12,992 nt of DNA from Hymenopellis radicata (lineage: Eukaryota > Basidiomycota > Agaricomycetes > Agaricales > Physalacriaceae): assembly GCA_015501595.1 (NCBI GenBank), contig JADNRX010001189.1:1-12992 (forward strand), in the 5' to 3' direction. Made by a program: the position numbers and the translations under genes. The notes below the pieces were generated by a model. The model was not told where the DNA came from, ran no database searches, and saw nothing but the letters and a program-made list of their open reading frames with translations. This document shows, in pieces, positions 1 to 8,900 of the stretch; the first letter of the stretch is position 1; each line of letters opens with the position of its first letter.

Positions 1-317
1 GCTCTGGAGGCCCACAAGCCTCTTCTACTCCCATACCTGGATCTTCCCATGCACTGGGGAACAGTAATCCTTATTCGCATCTCAAGCAGTTTACCCCACA
101 GCCACGCACACCTTCTAGGATCCCGCTATCAACGTCTCGAGGCAGTATATTCCCACAATCAATGTCCGCGATAATTACCTCACCCATGCCGGTATCAACA
201 TCTACGACAGTCGCCTCGCTCACGCCACTCTCAACCCCTCTTAATCAGAACCCATACCGTCATCTGACAAACTCGCAATTCTCTGCCACTCTACCGCCTC
301 CTTTTCGACAGAAGTGA
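1..317 (+). CDS. C-terminal tail of an unidentified Ser/Thr/Pro-rich protein (5' partial)
   Basis: Reading from base 3, the frame stays open for 104 codons and ends at TGA 315-317. The residues are rich in Ser, Thr, Pro and Gln and look like an intrinsically disordered tail. Two Asn-Pro-Tyr motifs occur, SNPYSHLKQF near the start and NQNPYRHL near the end, and the protein finishes with LPPPFRQK. No folded domain is visible, so I cannot name the protein. The gene begins upstream of the window, and an intron boundary inside the segment cannot be excluded, because another frame is also open for the first ~170 bases. The stop lies one base before the last codon of the convergent minus-strand DUF6589 gene, so the two 3' UTRs must overlap. 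Disordered Ser/Pro-rich tails of this type are common in fungal signalling and trafficking proteins, but that is only a comparison. Confidence 0.6.
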   Translation, partial: SGGPQASSTPIPGSSHALGNSNPYSHLKQFTPQPRTPSRIPLSTSRGSIFPQSMSAIITSPMPVSTSTTVASLTPLSTPLNQNPYRHLTNSQFSATLPPPFRQK

Positions 318-318
318 T

Positions 319-3179
319 TTACTGGAGATCAACCTCACCCGTATCAAATTCATCACCGCCGCCAAGTCCACCAAAACCATCTATCGCGCCATCATCGTTG
401 CTGAATAGGTCCTCCCGGGAATCGAATTCCAACGGATTCTGATCAATGGAATCAAAGGCCGTGCCATTATCGAGGCGAGTGTCTCGAATTTGTTCGTGTG
501 CGCCTTCGTCGCTAATAGGATAACCAACTGCAGGATCAAACGTCGTACTCTTCAGGAAGTCGTGGAGTTTGCCGTCCTGCCATGCTTGGGCACCCTCGAC
601 TAGAATGTCAACCACCGCGGAGCGGACTGGCTGCTGCTTGTTTGATTTGCTGGGCTTCTGAGGTGCCGGAACGAAACGACTCTCAGCTGCATCTTTTGCA
701 GGTCCGTGAATTCCCTTCGTGACCATCTGCTCGACCAAAACCCTAAGATCTTCATAGAACCGTGCTTCTTTTGACCGGCGAGAGCGATCCTCATCCCCGA
801 AGAACTGTGCTACCAGGTGGGTGATGTCTCGGAATGCTTCAACGCATGCCGACCCTTTCTCCATAATATACTGGATAGTGACGCCGTTTCCAGTAGAGAT
901 GAAGACACGCTGTGTAGGAATATTAAATAATATGTAAGTGCTTTCAAAGGATATCCCACCTTGACCCAAAAGTTGAGCTGCTCTAGGTACAAATCTGTCG
1001 CAATCGCACGGCCTTCTTCATCCCATCTACTATAGAACCAGGCGCGTTCTAGCGCCGCGCGAGAGGCCTCCGTTGTCTCATATTTCCACTTAACCAGGAC
1101 CTCCGCGCATTCTCGAGCGTAATTATGCTGTCCGGCGCCGCGGAAAGCTAAGCACCAATATTTCATCACTCGAATAACTCGCCCAGCATCTGCATAGCTG
1201 ACAGCATGTTCGAACTCGCAGAAGAAGAGAGCATCGCGCATGAAGAGGACTGAGTGTGCTAACCAGTCGTCTTTGCTCTCCTTCGCTTTCCGTGCAACCG
1301 TTGTGGTTGTGAACTCATCCTGGATTTCTGTTGCCAATCTTTTCACCTCGTCGAAGTCTGGCCTCCATTCGGAAAGCTTCGACCACTGTGTCCACCCATT
1401 CTTGATCCTATTTCTGTAAGTGAGTGTGTTATTACAGAGGATGAAGATTACTTACATGACGATATGTAGGATCCGAGCAATCAAAGAGTGTCGAATGAGT
1501 GCCTTTGCAGCAGCGTAGTTTGGCTTCTTGACATCCCACTTCCGCCGCAGAAGAGCCTTGTGTGCGGCAAGAGATGTGGGATCCCGAACTTCGTGTCCAA
1601 AGTGTGCACGCATAAGAAGGTGGGTGTTTTGTAGCGCGTAATGCCACAGGGTACTGAGTTCATCCAGATACTCTAACCGATCCATAGGTGTAACATCGTC
1701 GATTCGGTCTCGTTGTGCGGCGCGAGTATTGTTGGAGGTCAGCCAGTCCCCAAGCGAAATCCGTACTTTCCCTGACCACTCCTCTTCCGACAGGGTGCTT
1801 CGCTTCTGCATCTCCTCAAACACTTCGACAATGCCCTTCTTGGATCCTTCGTTAACATCGAATACACCGAATGGACGTGCATCTGTTTTCTTGGGAGGCA
1901 AAGGTCGATCCTTCGGCATCATTGCCTTCACCTGTTCCATCATCTTCGTACGATCCTTCCACTTCTCATTTCCCGGACAATAACGAGCAAGGAGCAGTGC
2001 AATCATCGCGGTGAACGCTTTCATCATGTGCGCATCATCATCAGCAGTGGGAAGGATGTCGAGCGCTGTCGCCTGTGCACGTTTCCCACGCAGGGCTTTT
2101 TTCGCTTCCAAATCTTGAGCCGCGTTAACATCTATACCGTCTGAATCGATAGCGATGATGGCGGAGTTGGTAGCATGAATCATGGAGTTTTGGTTGGTGA
2201 GTCGCTGTTGGAATTTGCGGAGGTAGATGTTGATATTATCGAAGATGAGAGCTGAGAGCTGATCACTGGTGAGGAGTTTAACAGCGAAGGCAATGGCGTC
2301 CACATTGATTCGTTTCTTCAGTCTCTCGATAGTGGTTCCTGAGACACTCAGTCCAACGTTGCTGAGCATCTTGATGACGCGGGAGCTTGTGCCATTCGTT
2401 TTGAAGAACAGGCCAAGTATTAGAGGTAAGACATTCGTCCTCTGATTGCGAACGAATGCTAACATCATGATTGACAGTAGTACAGCCTAGGCAGCAGTTA
2501 GTAGGGATGATATGCAACATGATCAGTAACATACGAATGTTGGATTACGAGCAAATCCTGCTCGACGCTTCTGCGGTTTCTCCCGTGGCGTCTGTGTATC
2601 CTCGTTCGGGTCATCATCCCAGTCAGAGCCTTCGCTCTCATCCTCTGACGGCAATGACGACTCTTTGGCTCTATTGTAGCGACGGTAGCGATTTGGAAGC
2701 GACGAGAAGTGGTGCAGCAGCGACCACATAAATGGTGCCAACTCTTGGAGTTTGTCGGAGATGATTTGAGGCTGAAGGATCTCCTTGACGGATGCCACAG
2801 TGAGGTCTTTTATCTTTATCTTGAAGGCTGCTTCAGATATCAACTTGTCGCTTTCTTCTTCGGCCATTTCGAGAGCGCACATTTGTATGCGCTTGTGAAG
2901 ACGGTCTCGAGCCTTCGGAAAGCGGTCATGCCATAAGTTATACACCGTCTCTGGTGGCCAGGGCATCGTAAAGTTCCCCATGAACATGCCTGCTCGTTGC
3001 TTGACTGTAGGGATGTCACTGGAGAAGATAAAGGAGAGGTATTCAGCGAGGGAAAGTCCAAGAAACATGGTGAGGGAGAAAACGAGGTGAATTCGTTCTG
3101 TGACTGATTTCTTCTTGTACTCATCACCCAGCTTGTCCTTCCAGAACGTTTCCCCGTATGAGAGAGTGGCGGGAGGCAT
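319..3179 (-). CDS. DUF6589-domain protein, four exons, 906 aa
   Basis: Exons on the minus strand are 3179-2535, 2486-1456, 1413-960 and 909-319. The introns are 48, 42 and 50 nt: GTATGT..CTAACTGCTGCCTAG, GTAAGT..TTACAG and GTGGGA..CACAG. The sum is 2721 nt, exactly in frame. An in-frame TAG lies just upstream of the ATG at 3179. Recognisable family stretches, in order, are a helical N-terminus followed by an acidic-basic linker ending near residue 215; a conserved LPLILGLFF...GLSVSGTTIERL block; LIFDNINIYLRK (~residues 292-303); FGVFDVNEG (~421-429); ISLGDWLTSNN (~458-468); a Trp/His-rich helix LWHYALQNTHLLMRAHFG; FMRDALFFCEF and YADAGRVIRVMKYWCLAFRGAG; then LEQLNFWVK. The tail is acidic and Gly-rich. 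DUF6589 proteins are abundant and multicopy in Agaricomycetes; their biochemical role is unknown to me. The gene appears intact, with no stop or frameshift. Assignment to the family is from memory of its conserved blocks. Confidence 0.85.
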
Positions 3180-3210
3180 GATTTTGGGCTCCTATTCTCC
3201 TGTGGCGGCG

Positions 3211-3239
3211 CTGTCACTTATTGTGACATACTGTGACAG
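3211..3239. promoter_or_regulatory. Inverted/direct GTGACA repeat cluster upstream of the DUF6589 gene
   Basis: CTGTCAC at 3211-3217 is followed by GTGACA at 3223-3228 and CTGTGACAG at 3231-3239. This makes an inverted repeat (CTGTCAC/GTGACAG) with a third copy of the half-site between the arms. The cluster lies 32-60 bases upstream of the DUF6589 start codon, where a promoter-proximal or 5' UTR element would sit. TGACA/TGTCA is the core recognised by TALE-type homeodomain proteins in other eukaryotes; a link to such a factor here is inference only. Confidence 0.3.
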
Positions 3240-3279
3240 TTCCGCCCCCCACACTGAAACCTCCGTCTATTGCTTCGCT

Positions 3280-3284
3280 ATTGG
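3280..3284 (-). promoter_or_regulatory. CCAAT box, DUF6589 promoter
   Basis: The plus strand reads ATTGG, giving CCAAT on the strand of the DUF6589 gene, about 100 bases upstream of its ATG. That position suits a binding site for the HAP/NF-Y complex. A five-base match can occur by chance. Confidence 0.3.
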
Positions 3285-3501
3285 CCGCTCATCCTATTCC
3301 ACCTCTTGAAATCGTTTAGTGACTGTCCTTAACCATCTCGGGCAGCGTCTTCCTCCATACAGCAATTTTCATTGTATTCATACTCGTTCTATTTTCCACT
3401 GCGTGATGCACTTTCTTACATCTTAGTACTGCTGTAGAAATGAACATAAATTATTTGACGTATTTTACTACATGTATGTACATCCTATGAACAATTTTCT
3501 C

Positions 3502-3769
3502 CTATGGTGTAAGGCAGCGAGACCGATACTCGAGGATGTAGACAGCCTTGACGAAGCCCTCTTAATTCGTCACTTTGAAGCAAGCCCCTTATGAAGCTAG
3601 GACCGAGGTAACGAGGTCCCCTCCAACAGCTTCCATAAGCGGGCTTGTTCCGAACCTATATGTCATCTGCCTCATGCCAGGGCAATTGTTGACCACCATC
3701 TCGAAATATTTCCCCCTCCCTTCCGTGCTTCTGGACGATACCGTTGATGATCGCTGCTAGTCTGAATCG
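3502..3769 (-). pseudogene. Decayed ankyrin-like coding remnant
   Basis: On the minus strand a protein-like stretch can be followed only by tolerating damage. One frame reads AAIINGIVQKHGREG from about 3757, then shifts at a run of five G (about 3712-3716) into a second frame beginning KYFEMVVNNCPG at 3711. This continues to GTSPLMEAVGGDLVTSVLAS, meets TAA at 3591-3589, reads GACFKVTN, meets TAA at 3564-3562, and ends EGFVKAVYILEYRSRC before TAG at 3504-3502. The spacing G-T-S-P-L-M-x-A-V...GD...VL..-GA......N-x-G resembles one ankyrin repeat followed by the start of another. One frameshift plus two stops suggests a dead fragment. The opposite strand is also open over 3575-3760 but looks less protein-like. 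The ankyrin call is a pattern judgement, not a database result. Confidence 0.35.
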
Positions 3770-4060
3770 CTACCAATTTTGACGCCACACTAGACGGCAA
3801 AAGCCTGCGATCAACATCTACATTTGGGCAAGTCGTAATGATAATGCGTTCATTAGGTGGTCTAACAAGATATATAGCTCTTGAACGTTAACAGAATTCT
3901 TGTTTTAGAAAAGGCAAAAGAGCAGTATAATAATTCACGAGTGCGTGCCGGCATTTTGAAAGGAAATTGCATCTAATACCAACCAAGACGCGTTTGTCTT
4001 CGCTGTATGGTTAATATAACCACAGGACCATCCTGCTTTCCCTGCTGTTAGGAACCAGAA

Positions 4061-5683
4061 ATGCCTGCATTTGACTCCATACCACCATTAATTCCGTTAC
4101 CCGCTCCGCAACCTACTCGGGCGCAGAAAAAGGCATTGGCCGACGAGGAACTACTCGATAAATACGCCATCCTATTCTCACCTCCCACTCCACGGGCCTC
4201 GCCGATGCCGGAACTCTCTTTGCAGACCTCTATTCCTCCGGGCCCAGACCCTATCCCATCGTCTTCATCTGACGGCGAATTTGGCTCATTTGTATCTGTT
4301 CCTGCCTCAGAAGATCCCCTTGCGGCTTTTACACCGATTGAGGAGGACTTCTCGTCCAATTCTTCCCACCACGCACGGAGTACAAGTCAGGATTTTTTTG
4401 ACAAGTTCGCACAGGAAGCCAGACTAGCTTCCGACAAGAATAAGCAGGGAGTTCTGGACGAACTCTTGCTTAGTGACCGCGACCCACTGTATTGGCCAGA
4501 ACCCCCACAGGCGCAACCCAAAGAGCCGGACGTGGAGTTGGATTTCGATTTTTTCCTATCCAAATCACCCCCCAAGTCCACATCGTCAATGCCATCAACA
4601 TTGCACCTTCTTCGCCATCCCCACTCACCTCCGTCTCGCTCGCCTACACTTTCTTCGGCTACCCTTGCCCCGCCGATAGCATCTGCCTCCAGTGCTTCCT
4701 CTCCCCGACACCTGTAGTCATGCCGCCGCATCGCGGTCTGGAACGTGAACACACCCCTCCTCCTCGCTCTCAGTCATACCAGACACTATCTAATATATCC
4801 GCTCGTTGGCTTCCACAAAAGCAGATACCCCCAACCCGAACCGATACTCTTCAGTCCATCTTTAATCCCCCACCTGAACCTCCAATATCGCACGGAACAC
4901 CATTTTCTTCTCACGAAGGGTCGTATGTCCCTCCTACCGGTGCGCCCGGTTATAAAGGCGAGAACCACCATTGGGACAAGGGCTATTCGGAGGAGTTGGA
5001 GCATGAGAGGGCGCGGCCGGCGACACCAGTGAATATGAGTGCGGTTATCCAGAAAAAGACGGGCTACATCGATTTGAAAGGCAGGCGGGAAGGGACTGTT
5101 GGTGTTCTTGATTCAGACCTCGCCAATCTTGTAAGTCATTGCCTCATGGTCTCATTTCCTGCTAAGAGTCGCTACGCAGCTTCGCCCATCCCTCCCTGCA
5201 TTGCAACGTCTCCCGCGAACATGGACCCTTCTCTATTCGCTCGACCAACACGGAATATCACTCAACACTCTTTACGCTCGATGTGATCTCCCCAAGCCTA
5301 CCGCTCAGCTGCTGATTATTCAGGACACCAATGACGCGCTTTTCGGCGTGTACATGGGCGAGGGTATCCGACCGTCCAAAGGGCGGGGATACTATGGCTC
5401 GGGCGAGTCCTTCATGTTCAAGTGCCCTCGCGATCAGAGTGATCTGAAAGTGTTCAAATGGACGGGCAAGAACGACTACATTGCGTTATGCGAACCTGGT
5501 TTCCTATCGTTTGGAGGTGGAGAGGGACAATACGGGCTATATATGGATTCGGGGCTGATTGATGGCAGCTCGGCGAGGTGTCCGACGTTTGGGAATGAAC
5601 CGCTGTGCTCGTCGGGTTCCGTCAAGGGTGGCGCGGTTGCGTTCGAGTGTGTTGGGCTCGAGGTTTGGAAGGTGGGGAGTTGA
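4061..5683 (+). CDS. OXR1: Oxidation resistance protein 1 (TLDc domain), three exons, 508 aa
   Basis: Exons are 4061-4632, 4680-5130 and 5180-5683, summing to 1527 nt. The second intron (5131-5179) is clear: GTAAGT..TACGCAG. The first (4633-4679, GTCTCG..GATAG) is the best-fitting of several weak options; upstream donors at 4576 or 4585 keep the same frame. The N-terminal ~300 residues are disordered and Pro/Ser-rich, beginning MPAFDSIPPLIPLP, with the short conserved blocks FGSFVSVPASEDPL, FFDKFAQEARLAS and GVLDELLLSDRDPLY. A THGTPFSSHE-like linker region (THGTPF written here as SHGTPF) and VPPTGAPGYKG precede the TLDc domain (~residues 315-508). The domain contains LPRTWTLLYSLDQHGISLNT, FGVYMGEGI, YYGSGESFMF, VFKWTGKNDYIALCEP, FLSFGGGEGQYGLYMD and the terminal FECVGLEVWKVG. 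TLDc proteins protect against oxidative damage and in yeast (Oxr1) promote V-ATPase disassembly. Domain and length fit fungal OXR1 proteins well. Confidence 0.93.
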
Positions 5684-5915
5684 TGGTGAGAAGCTTATGA
5701 CCATAGCATTGCATTTGTACTACTTACTACATACTCATAGACCCGGTATTTGTCAATCTCTCAGTCGTGTTGTTTAATTAATCTGCTATCTTTCCTCTGA
5801 TTCTCACGGACGCCGCTCCGACGCCGTCAACACCGGAACTTGAGGCACAAGAGCTCGACTACAAGTTACTCTGTTCCCTCCTTCTCTTTCCCTTCTTATC
5901 TGGCAACCAAAAGCA

Positions 5916-7093
5916 ATGGAAACGACCGGCACCGTCGAGTTTATCGTTGCAGGAGAAACGTACCATACCTGGTACAAGATCTTTGGAGACGTCAAAGTGA
6001 GCGGCCATCGCCCACTCGTTGCGCTTCATGGCGGCCCAGGAGTGAGCCATCACTACATGCTGTACGTTCATGGTACCAGCCATTGGGCCTTTCCAAATTC
6101 TGATGCCTTTCAGATCATCCAAGACGGTTTACACCCGCTTAGGGTACGAAGTGCACGGCGCTTGGTTTGACGCTAACCGCACGCGACGTTCTTTAGGATT
6201 CCCGTCATTCTATACGACCAGCTTGGCAACGGACAATCAAGCCACATACATGATAAGCCCAAATCTTTTTGGTCGCCGGATCTGTTCTGTGATGAACTGG
6301 AAAATCTGCTCTCTCGTCTTGGAATTGGTGAAGATTACGATATTCTCGGGCAATCATGGGGAGGTTCGCATCTGAATTTGTTGATCATTCTAGGTACATC
6401 TGACGACAGTCCAATTTGCTGCTTAGGAATGCTTGCGGCTTATTACGCTGCGACTCGACGGCCGGCAGGCCTGAGGCGGCTAGTCATCTCCAACTCGCCA
6501 GCGTCGATGGAGCTGTTCATGGAAGGCGCCAATAAGCTGCTGGATCGCTTTCCGCCAGAACAAGCCGCGCTAGTCCGCGAGTACGAGAGCAAGGACGATC
6601 TCACGCTACTCGCCGCCCCCGAATACGAGTCGATCATCATGGAATGGTGTAAGCGCCACATATGCACTCTCGATCCATGGCCGGAGGAGTTAATGGATAC
6701 CTTCGCTGCTCAGAAGGAGGATCCCACAGTCCATCGTGCCCTGTGAGTTAGTAGAATGCTCAATGTGGCATGGCTGAAGTTCGTGTTGACTGGCAGGATG
6801 GGCGGGTTCAACTTTAAATTGGTCGGCAGCTTGAAGATGTTTTCTGTCATCGACGTCTTGCACAATATTTCTTGCCCGACTTTGGTTATCAGCGCGGCGG
6901 AGGATGAGATTCGGCCGGATAATGTGCGTCCGTTTTTCGACAGGATTCCGAAGGTGAAGTGGGTGGAGTTGGTCAACAGTTCGCATCTTGGACAGTTTGA
7001 AGAGCCTGAGAAGTAAGCCATCTTGTTTCGTGCTCAAGCAAGCACTCACGATCACGTAGGTACTTTGAGGTCGTATGTGACTTCTTGAAATAA
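5916..7093 (+). CDS. Alpha/beta hydrolase, proline iminopeptidase type (MEROPS S33-like), six exons, 302 aa
   Basis: Exons are 5916-6061, 6114-6143, 6197-6363, 6427-6742, 6797-7012 and 7060-7093, summing to 909 nt. The introns are 47-63 nt with GT-AG ends. Visible hallmarks are the oxyanion motif HGGPG (residues 38-42), YDQLGNGQSSH, the nucleophile elbow GQSWGG with catalytic Ser at about 112, SNSPASMELF, DPWPEEL in the cap region, the acid in SAAEDE (Asp ~256), and NSSHLGQFEEPE with catalytic His ~283. All three triad residues are present, so the enzyme is predicted active. Family members remove N-terminal proline or hydrolyse L-amino acid amides; the exact substrate cannot be told from sequence. 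No signal peptide is seen, so a cytosolic enzyme is likely. Exon 2 is only 30 nt. Intron 3 (63 nt) has no in-frame stop, so retention would insert 21 residues right after the nucleophile elbow. Confidence 0.92.
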
Positions 7094-7438
7094 AGCATTG
7101 CGGAACTTGTGCTGAACTCGCAGCATTTATGTGGTTAGACTGTTCTTGTTGTTTCAACTACCGGAAGTAAGACGTTGCTTGCGATTCAAGGTATTTAAAG
7201 TTACTGCGCGAGCAAGTATTTCTCGGAGGGACTGAGACGAAAGTCAAATAAGTAGTAGTAGGCACAGTGAAAGTCAATGAAATTGTACCGCAATGCACGA
7301 GTCAACAACATTGGAAAGAACCAGCAAAGAACATAAGTATCTTGGAAGTTGCGTGTCCAATGTTATGAGATGTCCATGACAGTTCGGATGTTCTGAAACG
7401 GGAGACTCGTCAGTCCAAGTCACGTTGTCGGGGCGATC
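7094..7438. other. Intergenic region upstream of the F-box-like gene
   Basis: These 345 bases separate two genes on the same strand. I see no coding sequence. A TATTTAAA stretch at 7192-7199 could be a TATA-like element, but it lies about 240 bases before the first ATG of the next gene. AAAGTCAA occurs twice within 50 bases (around 7240 and 7270). The 3' end of the hydrolase gene must also lie here, but no clear polyadenylation signal stands out. Confidence 0.4.
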
Positions 7439-8497
7439 ATGACCAGCCGATTCTCAGTTCCTGCCATCATGTCAACAGCACTCGACTCGTTTCCAGATCT
7501 CCCGGTGGACATTGCTCGCAAATTCTCGAGACCACCGCAGTCCACGATCGGAATGACGCGTGCCGGCTTGTCCTTGTCTCCAAAACGGTACATATCTGGC
7601 AAGCCTTCCATCCAGTAGTCCAACGGTTAATAGCGTAACTGATCCTTAAATATCAACAGGATTGAGCCCCTCATCTATCACTCTATCGTGGTAGATTCTC
7701 GCTCAGCGGCTTCCCGACTTGCACGTGCATTTCGCTTGCGAGATTGCAATGCCCGGACATTCATCACCAGATTCGTTAAGCAGCTCTGCGTCTATTATCA
7801 CCGCTTAGACGATGAGGCGGACGACGACCTCTCCTGCCTCTTGGACATGGCCATAGATGCCGTCTCTATAGTGTGGTGGTGCAAAACCACTGCTCTACTG
7901 CCGTACATAGACAGGCTTCGTCCCGAGTATTTCTCTTTCGCCGACCTGACGCTCAAAACAGTGGATACTCTCCTTCCCCGCAGCATCACGCATCTCAACG
8001 TCATATTTCATGCACACTATCTCTCGGTGGCCGAGCATCTCTCTGCCCAATCGTACGAATCGCTCTGGAGAGACGTCTTTGAGCGATGTCCATTCCTATC
8101 ACACATCATGATTGGCTTCTACCTATCTAATCCACCGCCTTGGGCGAGTCACAAGATCACTTTCATACAGAGCGTGCTTTCCACTGCGCCGCCCACTTTC
8201 AAAGCTTTAATCATCGAATTGAAAACCTCTGCAGGTCCGACTCTGGAATCACCTCTGGGTTGGAACGTGTCGGATTTTGGTGCTTCCTTGGATGATCCTA
8301 GATTCATCATCGTCGGCCCCGAACGCTGGCTTTCAGATGTTAAAGGAGTGGCTTGTTATCAGACCGGACCAGATTGGGACTATTGGGTATATGCGCGAGG
8401 AAGGGATATTTGGGAGTTCGCGGATGCTCAGCTTCGTGCGAGGGCATCCAAGACGACAGGCGACGCTTTCGAAGAGCGAACGTACGGATCTCTATGA
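7439..8497 (+). CDS. F-box-like protein with a one-base frameshift in the F-box; possible pseudogene
   Basis: From ATG 7439 (or the in-frame ATG 7469) the protein reads into DSFPDLPVDIARK, a typical basidiomycete F-box opening. The continuation ILETTAVHDRNDACRLVLVS is in another frame beginning at 7522, so one base, probably an A in the AAA run 7520-7522, is missing. The second exon starts at 7660 with IEPLIYHSIVVDSRSAASRL. It joins only if the intron is 7599-7659, with a GC donor (GCAAG) and CAACAG acceptor, splitting the Trp codon of HIW. With the missing base restored the exons give 999 nt (332 aa). The C-terminal part (7688-8497) is intact and ends in ERTYGSL; it has the helical and Leu-rich texture of these proteins. 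F-box proteins recruit substrates to SCF ubiquitin ligases; the substrate here is unknown. Either a sequencing error or a young pseudogene fits. Confidence 0.7.
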
Positions 8498-8900
8498 AGA
8501 TGATGCACGTATTTCCGTCGTCGTCGCATTCAAACAAGACTTTATTGTTTCACGGATTACATAGTAGGGATTTGTAAACGCAGTTTGGGTTGTACCGTAT
8601 ATTTCGTCCAACTTAATACTTGTCCTGCATTTAAATGGCATCTGGGAAGTGAGACAGCTTCGGGTTCGCTGTCGAAATTTGATGAAGTACTACGCTAAGT
8701 CGACGTCATTCAATGATGTTGGCACGTCTCGTTCGAGACCCGCCATCTTACCCTGCCTTCCAGACAACCGAAGTTCCCCGTGTCCGTCCGCCGTCCCGTT
8801 CATTATATGCAGGGTCCGGGCCCAGGCCTCTATAATCGAGACCACCAACAAGCGCCTTCACGCCAGTCGAGTCGCTGCCGGACCACCTCATTTTGATAAC
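8498..8900. other. Intergenic region before the small spliced gene
   Basis: About 400 bases without a gene that I can support. Several frames are open for 60-90 codons but read as low-information sequence and lack splice structure. The region ends with TATA-like motifs at 8804-8809 and 8831-8836, which would suit the short gene that begins at 8901. Confidence 0.4.
8831..8836 (+). promoter_or_regulatory. TATA-like element of the small membrane-protein gene
   Basis: TATAAT lies within CCTCTATAATCG, 65 bases upstream of the proposed ATG at 8901. The position is right for a compact fungal promoter with a short leader, but no experimental or comparative support is available. Confidence 0.25.

Larger units (their letters stand above)
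3180..4060. other. Intergenic region between divergent DUF6589 and OXR1 genes
   Basis: The 881 bases between the two divergent start codons contain no intact gene that I can support. Near the DUF6589 start there is a GTGACA motif cluster and a CCAAT box (listed separately). The middle holds a decayed minus-strand coding remnant (listed separately), and around 3410-3480 the sequence becomes AT-rich. A TATATA-like stretch lies near 3870-3876, about 190 bases before the OXR1 ATG. A pyrimidine-rich acceptor-like sequence ending in TTAG lies at about 4050, just before that ATG, so a 5' UTR intron is possible but unproven. Confidence 0.5.

Noticed and set aside
3575..3760. Plus-strand 61-codon open frame
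   Set aside because: It lies opposite the ankyrin-like remnant, has no splice or start context of note and reads less like protein than the minus strand.
4048..4359. Minus-strand 103-codon open frame over the OXR1 N-terminus
   Set aside because: Ser/Gly-rich shadow of the Pro/Ser-rich coding strand.
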